Assembly (NCBI GenBank): GCA_963971575.1
Contig: OZ020624.1
Span: forward strand, 2,175,001-2,239,000
From: Liopterus haemorrhoidalis
Taxonomy: Eukaryota; Arthropoda; Insecta; Coleoptera; Dytiscidae
DNA length: 64,000 bases
Direction of reading: 5' to 3'
Part shown: one piece after another, positions 1 to 10,330 of the stretch
Layout: every line of letters starts with the position of its first letter
How positions within the stretch are numbered: position 1 is the stretch's first letter
Position numbers and translations under genes: made by a program
Notes under the pieces: generated by a model
Database searches by the model: none
Told to the model about the DNA's origin: nothing
Seen by the model: only the letters and a program-made list of their open reading frames with translations

Positions 1-480
1 GTTTAAATCTAAATTAGCCATAAAGAATAGTTTAGATCTGGTTAATAAAATTAAGAATATCCCTATTAACCAAAACGAGATTTTAGTTTCCTTTGATGTA
101 ATTAACTTATTTTCTTCTATTCCCATTAATGAGGTAAAACTTATCTTCTAAATAATAATATAGATTGCTTTAAAGCTCAGGAAATATTTAATTTATTAGA
201 ACTTTGTTTAGACCAAAACTATTTTATTTTTAATGACTTAATTTATGCTCAGAAAGATGGTTTGTCTATGGGTTCTCCTCTCTCCCCCCTATTATCAGAA
301 ATATTTATGGATCATATGGAGAAAATTATTTTTAGTAGTTCCAACAAATTCCGTCACTGTATTCTGGTATCGTTATGTTGATGATATTATTTGTCTTTGG
401 GAAGGTAGTAGGCAACTAAAATTATTTTTCAACCATATTAACGATATGAATCCTTCAATAAAATTTACTATGGAGAAAAT
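1..480 (+). pseudogene. Penelope-like element reverse transcriptase fragment
   Basis: Conceptual translation gives reverse-transcriptase motifs in the right order: a SFDV-type motif A followed by LFSSIP near 90-125, then GLSMGSPLSPLLSEIFMDHM near 258-317, then YRYVDDIICLW near 373-405. SIP after motif A, the GxxMGSPLSP block and YVDD are typical of Penelope-like elements rather than LINEs. A frameshift near 350 and a stop near 150 break the frame, so it is dead. The 5' part lies outside the window. At about 482 it runs into a family E repeat fragment. The family call is fairly sure; the lineage within it is not resolved. Confidence 0.75.
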
Positions 481-481
481 A

Positions 482-700
482 ATCGTGTACACACACAGAC
501 GGACGGACAGACAGACGGACAGACGGACAAAGAGACGGACAGATGGACAGACGGACAGACAGACCGACAGACATCATGCTAAAAATAGTCAAAACGTTAT
601 GTATGGAGCTCAATTCGTGGAGATCCATCGAAATATCGAAATGTCAAAATCGGTATGATCACAATACCTCCCTTATATATGTTGGCGGTCGGTAAAAAAT
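482..700 (+). repeat. Family E fragment with GACA/GACG microsatellite
   Basis: A (GACA/GACG)n stretch at about 497-572 is followed by the same unique tail found in the full-length family E copy at 2820-2945 (ATCATGCTAAAAATAGTC and onwards to the GGTCGGTAAAAAA end). It joins directly to the Penelope-like fragment. Confidence 0.75.
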
Positions 701-1336
701 CATGTATTTCAAATACATTTTAGTACACGGTATAACTTGAAACGTACGAGAAATAAATAATAATGAAGGATATAAACAAACAACATCGCAGAATACGCGT
801 AGTCAAAAACAAATCAAAGTAAGTGACGAAATTTGGTACATCGTTTTATAAAACTTGTATAATAATATACTATTAAGTTTATTTTGTTGCGATTTGGTTA
901 ACAATATTGTCACACTCATCTAACATTATGTTATCCTCTTTCACTTAATACATTCCTACGAAATCCTGAAAATAAGTGTAAATTCTGTCTTCACATTATT
1001 TTTTTTTACAGTTTCTTTTGTTTCGTTAAGTGTTACTATTCGTTTTAGCTTTGTCTGATTTAAAGAGTGAATATTGCGTTTAGCTGTTGCGGGTCCAGAG
1101 TTCGATTCCATGCAAATGCGGTTATGGTAATGCTGAGGTCAACTCAGGTCGCCACCCCACTCATATTTAGTCATATTTTTAGTCCTCGACCAATGACCGA
1201 TAGCTACTTTTAAATATTAGATATATTTGCATATTTAGGTCTAGCTTAAATATTCAAGGATTTTCAAAAATTAATCCATTTCTCTGCGGCTAAAATTTGT
1301 AACAATCATTTAAAAAAATTAAATAGTGAATAAAAA
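701..1336. other. Intergenic stretch with a possible SINE remnant
   Basis: At 1088-1120 there is a tRNA B-box-like block (GAGTTCGATTCC) that may be a SINE or tRNA remnant; no full tRNA fold is apparent. Positions 700-785 are repeated in inverted orientation at 61717-61800 (CTCGTACGTTTCAAG is shared). No gene is visible. Confidence 0.35.
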
Positions 1337-2748
1337 AATCAGCTGTGACCACCACAGGACCGACCGCCATCATAAAGTAGTTATATAAAATACATTCTAG
1401 CGGCAGAGTAGAAATAACTTGACCTAATATTTTCTAACAGATATTATTTATCATGACCATGGAAACGTTACACATAAGTATGAAAAAATAAACACTTTTT
1501 TCAATTTTTTTTTTCGTTTTATCAAAAAATGTCTCAAATAAAAGTTATTAGCTATTGCTTTTATAGCAACTTTTGATCAATAATTTTTTTCGAAATATTT
1601 TTCTGTTGTGAAATATAAATAATAAATTCTAATTAAATTTTAAAATATTTCTTACCTTTTTACAACTTTTCAGCACAAATTTTCAATTTAATTTCCTTAA
1701 AAAATATCAAATGTCATCATTAGACAAAAATAGGTAGCCATCTTCAGATACTTAGCGTCAGTTGACGACACGTCGCTAGGGCCAATCAAAAGGCCTAATT
1801 AAAAAGTCCTTGATCAAATTTTATCTGCATAAATTACAATTAAAACATACGTTTTTCCAGTAAATTACATTGTAATCCTAATGACGTATATTTATATTTT
1901 GATTTGATTCAGAAATGTATGGCAAGTGCTGCTAACCCGGGAATACACCTAAACTAAACCAAATATCTGAACTAATTACTGAATTAGACCAAATAATTAG
2001 AGCGGATTAATGGAAACTAGTTCAAATGACTGCAGCTCGCTTATTTATGAACGGATTTTGAAAATAATTACAGTTTTAGAATTAGGAGTGCATGAGGCTT
2101 TTGACTGTATAGTCAAAAACATCAAATTCGCAAGTTGGTAAAAAAATTTGCTCCAGTTTTGACCAAAAATAGAGCACGGCCATAACTCGCTTATTTATGG
2201 ACCGATTTCGATGGGATTTGACACAGAATATTAGAATTAGTGTCTCCTGGTATGTAGGTGTTCAAAATTCATGCATCTGTACCAAAAAAGGCCTAAATGG
2301 GGGTCCAATTTTTTTAAAATTACAATATTTTTAATGTTTATGGGCCAATTTTGATAAAATTTGATACATGGAGATAGAATTAGTTTCTGCTCCTTATATG
2401 AGAGACAAAGTTTATATATCTATACAAAAAAAAGCCTAACGGGGGCCCTAATTCAAAAAATTAAATAAATGTTATATTATATTTTTTAGTTTTATCAAAA
2501 AATGTCCGAAATAAGTTGTTAGTTATTGCTTTTATAGCAACTTTTGTTAAATAATTTTTCTGTTACGAAATATTCGCAAAAATCTTAAAATCGACACGAG
2601 TAAACTCCCATTTCTAGTCAACCGATTTTTACCAAAAGTTGATCAACTCGTGCCATTGATCTCAAAAGCTTAAATATGAAGTTTAATAAAAATCCTTTTA
2701 GCCGAATTTGCTCTGCACGTGTACACAGACAGACGGACGGACAGACAG

Positions 2749-2782
<34 letters not shown>

Positions 2783-3136
2783 AGACAGACAGACGGACGG
2801 ACGGACGGACAGACTGACAGACATCATGCTAAAAATAGTCAAAACGTTATGTAGGGACCTCAATTCGTGGAGATCCATCGAAATCTCGAAATGTCAAAAT
2901 TGGTATGATCACAATACCTCCCTTATATATGTTGACGGTCGGTAAAAAACAAAGAGTAAATTTTACAAAAATTTCTCGTTTCCAAGGTTATCGAAAATTA
3001 TAAATACACATTATGAATTTGTCAACGTAATATAATACGTTATTGTGTTTTACAATAATCATTACTCTGCTGCTAGAATCTATTTTATACAAGTACTTTG
3101 TAATGGCGGTCGGTCCTGTGGTGGCCACAGCTGATA
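1337..3136 (+). mobile_element. Family E element, full-length copy with long inverted ends
   Basis: The left end (CAGCTGTGACCACCACAGG, 1340 on) and right end (to about 3136) are inverted copies of each other over roughly 75 bp, including the GCAGAGTAG/CTACTCTGC-type block. Inside are an AT-rich body, a GACA/GACG microsatellite at about 2724-2822, and an internal duplication: a TTTTATCAAAAAATGTC block is present at about 1518 and again at about 2492. No transposase is encoded, so it is non-autonomous. ORFs across the microsatellite are only repeat read-through. The superfamily is not clear. Confidence 0.7.
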
Positions 3137-3956
3137 TTTAATATCAATCACTGATTATGCCTACGAAATCCTAGAAAACCATAATTGACGGTACCCCTTA
3201 TCCTCGTCTAACCCGTCATTATTGCAAGGTGCTATTTTACTAATCCTTCCAAGTATTTCAGATGTCACTTTTTTAAGTAAACAAGTCCTCACCCCCCCCC
3301 TCAACAATTTAGCTCAAAATGTAATAATTTTATAATAAAGGATGATTGGTATAAGTGTATTTAGTGATATTTCAGAAGTTCAAGGACTTGAAATTCGTCG
3401 AAATCGCGTCAGAACAAAAAACCTGACATTTTATATGAATCATGCGGCAAATTAATGTCTCATTACCATCCAAAAACGGGATATATTTACATAAAACCAT
3501 TATATATCTCTTTTCAAACACTGTAATTATTTGGGACATAATAACTCAACAAGATAATAAAAATGCTATTTTGTAGATGTCAGCACCAAATGCGGAACTT
3601 TTATTACAACCCACGTAGTTTTTTGCAATTAAAAGTAAAAAATTAATTAATTTTATATCAATGAAACTTCCTGGAAATTTTAATTGATTTATTTGAAGAA
3701 TGAATTGTAAATATTTTTCTTTATTGTGATTTAACAAAAAGGTTTTTTAATACAATAAAAGTAATAGTAAATCTGCGTTCAGAGCTCTTAAATTAGTCGA
3801 CTATACGTTATGACTTGTGCACTGTAGATTGTCACTAACAAGTTTGTCATATGGTAACGTGAACGACCGTTCAGAGCTCTAAACTTAATGAACTATGCTT
3901 TATCGATTGTAGTTAGTGCGTTGTTTGACTGAGACAGATATTAGCTATCTCACTTT
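3137..3956. other. Intergenic stretch with a 90-bp imperfect tandem duplication
   Basis: The block beginning CGTTCAGAGCTCT occurs at about 3776 and again at about 3868, followed in both cases by diverged but alignable sequence. The remainder is AT-rich with no supported gene. Confidence 0.45.
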
Positions 3957-4015
3957 ATACGAGGGTTACCTTTTATGTTATTACAAACGACTACTAGATG
4001 GCAATATTGAAATGT

Positions 4016-4561
4016 CATCATCATCATCATTAATCAGCCTTTCTTGTCCACTGCTGAACGTAGGCCTCCCTAAGCTTTTTCCATTCGGAACGATCTTGTG
4101 CTACTGATTTCCAGTTCCCCGCAACTCTCTTTACGTCATCCGTCCACCTCATAGGGGGTTTCATTTGCTTCTGTTGGTATTTCTGGGTCTCCAATCTAGG
4201 ATCTTCTTTGTCCATCTGTCATCTTGAAGTCTAGCCACATGTCCAGCCCAGTTCCATTTAAGACGAGCAATTCTTTCGATGACGTCACATACTTTTATTT
4301 GTTCTCGAATCCACTGATTTGTTTTCCGATCAGCTAGACTAAATCTTAGTATGTTAAAACAAGTAGTACGTATTGGTTGAAAACTTTTTTCTTCAAGCAA
4401 TTTGGTAAGTTGCTAGTGAAAACAGCCCTCAACTTGCCAAAAGTTGCCCCCCCTAGACCGATGCGGCGTTTCATTTCCCGGGTTTGATTGCCCCGGCCAA
4501 TGCTAATGTCATGCCCTAGATATTTGTAGCTGACTATCTGTTCTATCTGTTTGCCACCGAG
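4016..4561 (-). pseudogene. 5'-truncated LINE ORF2 3' end inserted in mariner
   Basis: On the minus strand the translation gives the C-terminal part of a non-LTR retrotransposon ORF2: SYKYLGHDI, then WNWAGHVARLQDDRW, then PPMRWTDDVKRVAGNWK and REAYVQQWT, across two or more frames. The 3' end is a short (TGA)n run at 4016-4030, as in many insect LINEs. The insertion is bounded by a 12-bp target duplication ATATTGAAATGT at 4004-4015 and 4562-4573. It is frameshifted and 5'-truncated, hence dead on arrival. Confidence 0.85.
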
Positions 4562-4673
4562 ATATTGAAATGTGTCATTACTATATTCGTAAAATTAGAC
4601 ATTTATTATTGTGAAATCAGTGGCAGCTTATAAATTGACCGAGTAGTTTGTTGACAGTAAAGTTTGTGAAAAA

Positions 4674-5691
4674 ATGGATATTACTGGTGAGGGTTTTCGT
4701 TGGATGATTTTTTACGATTTTAGTAAAGGCCTAATTCAATAACAATGCATAGATTCGTTTCGTTCAACATTTGGTAATGAAGCACAATCTGAAAAGACTG
4801 TTTACAATTGGTTTGCAGAATTTCGTGCGTCTGTCAGTGATGAATCTCGTGAAGGTCGACCAAAATCGGTTGTGATTCAAAAAACCATCGATGGTGTGTG
4901 CACAATGATTGAAGAAGATCTGCATGTGACTTACCGTGAGATAGAGGCATCCTTTGGCATATCACAGACTCCAATACATTCGATTTTGCATGAACATTTA
5001 GCTGTAAAAAATGTCTGTTTCCGATGGATGCCGCATAATTTGACCGAAACTCAAAGGCTCGTGTTGATTGGTACAAGGGAATGCTAAAAAATTCAACCTA
5101 GGCACTGCAAAATCCGTATACAATATTGTTACAGATGACAAAACTTGTATTTATTCATATATACCAGAAACTAAGCAATAATCCACTGTTTGGGTCTTAC
5201 AAGATGAACCGAAACCCACAAAAGTTATTCGTTCACGAAGCACTTCCAAGAAAATGATGGTTTGTTTCTTCGGTTGTACTGGATATGTTGCAACCATTCC
5301 TTTAGAGGATCGGAGGACAGTTAATGCTGAATGGTATACAACAATATTTTGCTAGAAGTCATCGACAAAATCAGGAAAAACAACCAAAAACGTCGCTTCA
5401 TTCTTCATCATGACAATACAAGCTCCCACACAGCACGTCGAATTAATGTCTCATTGCCCGTATTCACCTGATTTATCCCCTAACGATTTTTTTTTTGTTC
5501 CACAATGTCAAACAAAAAATACGTGGACAGCGATTTTCATCACCTCAAGAAGTTGTTGAAGCCTTCGAAAACCATGTTTTTGAGATACCAACTTCAGAGT
5601 GGAAAAAATATTTCGGGAATTGGTTTGAATGCATGCAAAATTATATAGTAGTAAATCTTAAAGGCAAATATTTTGAAAACAATAAAACAGT
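4674..5691 (+). pseudogene. mariner transposase pseudogene
   Basis: The reading begins MDITGEGFRWMIFYDFSKG and continues through the paired helix-turn-helix (EKTVYNWFAEF; HVTYREIEASFGIS), then the catalytic region (YIPETKQ; HHDN; YSPDLSPNDF) and the C-terminal KGKYFENN, as expected for a DD34D mariner transposase of about 345 residues. Internal stops and several frameshifts break it. It cannot encode an active enzyme. Confidence 0.85.
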
Positions 5692-5753
5692 TTGTTCAAA
5701 AAAAAAATATATATTTCTTAGTTTTTGTAAAAACTTAAAAGGTAGCCCTCATA

Positions 5754-6151
5754 TGTGTGAATAAATATTGTGCAGGTCATCAATAACAGATAAGAAATAA
5801 TTATAAATAATAATAAATTCTGACATTGATAATAAAAACAGTAAAATTATTGTGAAATTAAATATTATAAATATATTTATCATTCATTTATGCAACTACC
5901 TCGTAAAATTACATTTAATAACGAAACTAATAACAGTTAATTAAAAAATCCATTTCTTTTTATTTTATTTAAATTTTATCTCTAATTACTGAAGGTGTTA
6001 TTCTATAACTATGGTTTGTTTTTCTACAACTTTGGCAAGAAAATTCACAGCAAAATATTCAAGTGCAAAGCCGGAAGAACGCAGTCTTCAGGTAATGCAA
6101 GGCATTAGGGCGTTTGATGCCAAGGGGCGCCAAAGTTAATGTGAAGACCTT
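5754..6151. other. AT-rich intergenic stretch
   Basis: No gene is visible. Positions 6100-6150 (GGGGCGCCAAAG) resemble the block at 7700-7760 (GGGCGCCAAGG) and may be the opposite ends of an older element now carrying the nested repeats between them. Confidence 0.3.
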
Positions 6152-6187
6152 TTTTTAGGTCTTCACTTGAGATTTAGAAGTCAGGAC

Positions 6188-6413
6188 CAGTCGCGCACCC
6201 GGGGGGGGGGGCAAGAAGGATGGAAATACCAAATTTTTTAACATTACAACATTATGATCTTAGGTAAATATATAGATATGGATTTAAAAGTAGAGATGAG
6301 GACTTTTTTTTTCTCATCATTCGTATTTTACAAGTGAGGACCTTTTTCTTGCTCATCACTTGTATTTTACTAGTGAGGACTTTATTTTCTCATCACTTCA
6401 GAAGCGAGGAGCT
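6188..6413 (+). mobile_element. Family F hAT MITE, truncated duplicate copy
   Basis: It begins CAGTCGCGCACCCGG directly after GTCAGGAC and matches the first 225 bp of the complete copy at 7371-7650, including the repeated GTGAGGAC/CATCACTT blocks. It stops where family B copy 1 starts. It shares its left flank with the complete copy, so it is a duplicate and not an independent insertion. Confidence 0.75.
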
Positions 6414-6414
6414 C

Positions 6415-7326
6415 TTTTTAGGGTTTTGTAGGTATGACCAAAAAACCCTTATACCGACATTTTGTCGTCTGTCTGTCTGTCTGTTCGGTAAAAATTGTAG
6501 CCAAACGGCTAAACCTAGAGAGTTGAAATTTGGCATGTTTATACAACTCTTTGACCCGCACATAGGAAAAATACTAAAACATCTAAATAACATACCCCCC
6601 TAAAAATATAAACAAATATGTGCTCATCGAAAAGAATTTTTTTTTTTTTTAATTCTGAGTAGGGTATCAAATGAAAGCCCTTAGTACGTGGATTAACGAT
6701 CAAATTTTTATTTTTGCAAAATAAATTATTTTGATGCGATTTTTGCTAAAATTGTGCAAAAAAAAATTTGTCCCACACCCTGTAGCCCAGATGGTTTAAA
6801 CTAAAAATCTAAAAAAAATCTAAGTAATGTATATTGGTGTGAACCGAAATAGTACAACAGGAATTTTTGATCAGATTATGTTTTCGGAAAATAACGCATT
6901 TTTTGTGGTTTTTGGTTCACAAAGTACAAAAGTTATACCAATGTAAGACACTCACAAGCAAGGCGTGCGATAGCTTAATGGGTTAGAGCACTGGTGTCGT
7001 AAGTTGGAAAACGAAGGGTTTCGAGTTCGAGTACGGAGTGAATTTTATTTTTTCTGTTTTTTTTTGCATTTTTATTATGTTGAAATTATTTTGTCAAAAT
7101 TCTAGTTATATTTTGACAAATGTTGTATTTAATTTTTAAGAGCGTAAATTTAATAACCAGTCTTATTATATGATTAACAGACGATAAATTATTTTAAAAA
7201 TAACGTTCATTTTGCCGTGATTACTACAAAGTAAAATTTGTCCTACACACTCAGCATACCGCCTTCACTTATTATATACCTGCGAAACCCTGAAATGTGT
7301 GAATATTCACACTTCACATCAATTTT
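6415..7326 (+). mobile_element. Family B element, copy B1
   Basis: The left end is AGGGTTTTGTAGGTATGACC, the right end ATACCTGCGAAACCCTGAAA followed by a hairpin (GTGTGAA...TTCACAC), so the ends carry a roughly 16-bp inverted repeat. Near the left end is a short GTCT microsatellite (about 6466-6486) and a conserved core (AACGGCTAAACC). A tRNA-like block sits in the middle at 6962-7039. It lacks an internal module of about 240 bp present in copies at 18.8, 25.1 and 38.3 kb. No protein is encoded. Ends plus 3' hairpin recall non-autonomous Helitron/Helentron elements, but that is inference. Confidence 0.8.
6962..7039 (+). other. tRNA-like cassette, type 1, inside B1
   Basis: An A-box-like GATAGCTTAATGGGTTAGAG and a B-box-like GAGTTCGAGTAC are spaced as in a tRNA. 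The acceptor ends do not pair, so it is not a functional tRNA gene. A T-run follows directly (ATTTTATTTTTTC). Confidence 0.65.
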
Positions 7327-7370
7327 TTTAGGTCTTCACTTGAGATTTAGAAGTCAGGACCAGTGGCGCA

Positions 7371-7650
7371 CCCGGGGGGGGGGGGGGCAAGAAGGATGGA
7401 AATACCAAATTTTTTAACATTACAACATTATGATCTTAGGTAAATATATAGATATGGATTTAAAAGTAGAGATGAGGACTTTTTTTTCTCATCACTCGTA
7501 TTTTACAAGTGAGGACCTTTTTTTTGCTCATCACTTGTATTTTACTAGTGAGGACCTTTTTTTTCTCATCACTTCAGAAGCGAGGAGCTTTTTTATATCT
7601 TCATTTTTTTTTCTACCCCCCCCCATGAAAAATTCCTGGGTGCGCCACTG
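7371..7650. mobile_element. Family F hAT MITE, complete
   Basis: Terminal inverted repeats CAGTGGCGCACCC and GGGTGCGCCACTG are flanked by a perfect 8-bp duplication GTCAGGAC (7363-7370, 7651-7658), diagnostic of hAT. It is 280 bp and non-coding. Confidence 0.9.
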
Positions 7651-8620
7651 GTCAGGACCTTTTGTTTTTTTTTTGTCTTCACTTGAAATTTTGTCCTGTC
7701 TGGGGGCGCTCCATTAAATCTTGCATACGGGCGCCAAGGACCCTCGCTCCGGTCCTGCATAAGTGTGTAAATATTCATTCTCAGTTTAGGTAAAACTTCA
7801 GTATTAAAATTTTCATTTAAAAAAATAAAATGTTCACTATTTTTAACCAAATCACCGTGTGTAAATCTTCATTTATTCAGATAGTGTTCTTTTTATGAAA
7901 TATTATTTTTTCATTGTTAAAATTAACACAACTTTAACACTATTTATTTTCTAATACTATAATTTAACTAGTGTGTAAGTATAAACTTTACACTAAAATT
8001 CAGGGGGGGGCTTCAAATACACTACAAATTCATTTTTAGGGTTTTGTAGATATGACCAAAAAAACCTTATACCGTCATTTTGTCATCTGTCTGTCTGTCT
8101 GTTCGGTAATAATTGTAGCCAAACGGGTAAACTTAAAATAGCTTATTTACGATAAGATTTAATGTTTTGGCCAAAACAAAACTGATATTTGTGCAGTAGG
8201 AAAAATATCTTATATAGAATAAAGCCTGGTGTGAAGATAAAATGTATCAACCTACCTAAGAGAATGATGGTTGATGCTATAAGCCCAGCTATGAGTCGCC
8301 GAGTGTGTTCTGTATCCAAGTACATGATTCACGTACTAGCACAAGCACAGACTAGAGATGACTGACTGGGATCCGCAGATCGCAGCATCTCCGCAACAGT
8401 TCGCACATCATTGGAATTCTGCGCGTTCGCATGTCAACCAAAACAATCCACTTATCAGAATACCATTAAACTACGTCATCGTCAACGATTTGTCCAGCTG
8501 TCTTAATATAAGCACTGTTATAAGTAAAATTATAATAGCATGGTCAGAAGTGAAATGGAACTGTCAATTGAAAGGTTTACCGGACCTTTTTTTTCAGTTG
8601 ACTTAGGGTATGATCTGGCA
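7651..8620. other. Mostly non-coding; includes a family B end fragment
   Basis: Positions 8036-8130 repeat the left end of family B (AGGGTTTTGTAGATATGACC, then a GTCT microsatellite and the AACGGGTAAAC core) and then stop. The 7690-7770 block is rich in GGGGGCGC and resembles an old element end. A candidate exon at 8256-8325 is listed separately. Confidence 0.5.
8256..8325 (-). CDS. Candidate first coding exon of an unidentified gene
   Basis: On the minus strand an ATG at 8325 opens a frame reading MYLDTEHTRRLIAGLIASTI and ending at a consensus splice donor (TTAG|GTAGGT) near 8256. The peptide has a charged start and a hydrophobic stretch, as in a signal anchor. No following exon was recognised at lower coordinates, so the rest may lie outside the window or the call may be wrong. 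I do not recognise the protein. Confidence 0.3.
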
Positions 8621-8840
8621 CAGGGGTCAGCAACGCGGTGCCCGCGAAGCAATTTGTAAGTGCCCGCCTAACCATGCGAAATTCTATTTCCGATCCGCTT
8701 TTAGTAATAAAAGTACTGTCAAGAAGACTAGAAGTGTTATAGTTTTATAAATAAATATAATTTAATATTCATTATATTTTATTGTAAAACTAAATTTTAA
8801 AACTATTCCCAATATAGACCCAATATGCAAGAAAGCAATA

Positions 8841-9699
8841 ATAAAATTTGTCCTACACACTCAGCATACCAAATTTTACTTTGTAGTAATCACGGCAAAA
8901 TGAACGATATTTTTAAAATAATTTATCGTCTGTTAATCATATAATAAGACTAGTTATTAAATTTACGCTCTTAAAAATTAAATGCATCATTTGTCAAAAT
9001 ATAACTAGAATTTTGACAAAATAATTTCAACATAATAAAAATGCAAAAAAAAAACAGAAAAAATAAAATTCACTCCGTACTCGAACTCGAAACCCTTCGT
9101 TTCACACCAGTGCTCTAACCCATTTCGCTATCGCACGCCTTGCATGTGAGTGTCTTACATTGGTATAAATTTTGTACTTTGTGAACCAAAAATCATAAAA
9201 AATGCGTTATTTTCCGAAAACATAATCTGATCAAAAATTCCTGTTGTACTATTTCGGTTCACACCAATATACATTACTTAGAATTTTTTTAGATTTTTAG
9301 TTTAAACCATCTGGGCTACAGGGTGTGGGACAAATTTTTTTTTGCACAATTTAAGCAAAAATCGCATCAAAATAATTTATTTTGCAAAAATAAAAATTTG
9401 ATCGTTAATCCACGTACTAAGGGCTTACATTTGATACCCTACTCAGAATTTAAAAAAAAATATTTTTGTTTTCGATGAGCACATATTTGTTTATATTTTT
9501 AGGGGGGTATGTTTTTTAGATGTTTTAGTATTTTTCCTATATGCGGGTCAAAGAGTTGTATAAGCATGCCAAATTTCAACTCTCTAGGTTTAGCCGTTTG
9601 GCTACAATTTTTACCGAACAGACAGACAGACAGACAGACAGACAGACGACAAAATGACGGTATAAGGGTTTTTTGGTCATACCTACAAAACCCTAAAAA
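8841..9699 (-). mobile_element. Family B element, copy B2 (inverted relative to B1)
   Basis: It matches B1 on the opposite strand over nearly its whole length, lacks the same 240-bp module, and ends CATACCTACAAAACCCTAAA. The terminal hairpin end is missing. A CAGA microsatellite occupies about 9618-9652. Confidence 0.8.
9071..9141 (-). other. tRNA-like cassette, type 1, inside B2
   Basis: The reverse complement matches the B1 cassette (GGCGTGCGATAGC, GGGTTAGAGCACTGGTGT, CGAGTTCGAGTACGGAGTG) with a small deletion in the middle. No acceptor stem is formed. Confidence 0.6.
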
Positions 9700-9734
9700 T
9701 GGTAATAGAAAATTAGTGCGATGGAAATGCTACC

Positions 9735-10190
9735 ACCCCTCAATTTGCCAAACATTTTGATACATTATTGGAAGAATTTAATACCAGATTTGAAGACTTC
9801 TACGAATTGGAGGCATTTTTAACATTTTTATTAGTCCTTTTTCTGAAAGAGAGGATGATGTGACTAATAAAATCGAAACATATTTCGGTATTTCCAATAA
9901 GGAGGACTTATAGTTGGAAGTTATAAATATAACAAATGACATTGAATTAAAATCACATCGTAACGAAGAAAAATTCTGGAACTTGGTGAATGGGAATAGC
10001 TACCCATTGTTGAGAAAATGTGCTCTAAAATTGAAGTCTCTCTGTGCGTCGACATATGCTTGTGAATATGTCTTCTAATATGAAATAATTAAAATCAAAA
10101 TACCGAACAGGCCTCACTGACGCTCATTTGGATCAATGCCTGAGAACTGGAAATTCTACTTATGTCCCACATTACAACGAATTGGCCGTG
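9735..10190 (+). pseudogene. hAT transposase C-terminal remnant (ZBED5/GTF2I-repeat-like)
   Basis: Broken frames give FWNLVNGNSYPLLRKCALKL, then CASTYACEYVF, then KYRTGLTDAHLDQCLRTGN, closely following the hAT dimerisation region (usual form: FA(S/T)TYxCExxFS...K(T/S)KYRxRL). Multiple stops and frameshifts are present. The catalytic N-terminal part is lost. Confidence 0.7.
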
Positions 10191-10330
10191 AATTTTCATT
10201 GTCAAATATCGCATTAATTATCACTTTGATATTATGTATTTTTTTTTATGAAAATTTTAAATTGCATTAATATTTTTATGTTTCAATTTTACCCCCCCCC
10301 CCCCCTTTGTCCGACGGTGCCCACCGAACT

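Larger units (their letters stand above)
3958..5753 (+). mobile_element. mariner element, decayed, interrupted by a LINE
   Basis: The left end TACGAGGGTTACCTTTTA and right end (revcomp TATGAGGGCTACCTTTTAAG) are inverted repeats flanked by TA. The internal sequence matches the other mariner copy at 42797-44072. A truncated LINE sits inside the 5' untranslated part (4016-4561). Without it the element would be about 1.25 kb, normal for mariner. Confidence 0.85.
8621..10330 (+). mobile_element. Decayed hAT element carrying family B copy B2
   Basis: It starts CAGGGGTCAGCAACGCGGTG, a typical hAT end. An inverted, diverged version of the subterminal block appears near 10305-10345 (GGTGCCCACCGAACTCCCGCG). 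Between them lie a family B element (8841-9699) and hAT transposase remains (9735-10190). The right boundary is approximate. Confidence 0.5.

Noticed and set aside
2618..2945. ORFs on both strands across the GACA microsatellite, and similar ones at 480-560, 14461-14861, 19840-20070, 34966-35148 and 40171-40422
   Set aside because: They translate simple tetranucleotide repeats (RQTDRQTD, SVCLSVCLSV) and are open only because of the repeat.
4834..5076. Minus-strand ORF opposite the mariner transposase (also 43575-43790 opposite the other copy)
   Set aside because: Shadow frame of the transposase coding strand.
6962..7039. True tRNA genes at the family B cassettes
   Set aside because: A- and B-boxes are present but the 5' and 3' ends cannot form an acceptor stem, and the blocks sit inside a dispersed repeat.
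7430..7717. 95-codon ORF over the family F MITE
   Set aside because: It reads through a non-coding MITE with 8-bp target duplications; sequence is low-complexity.
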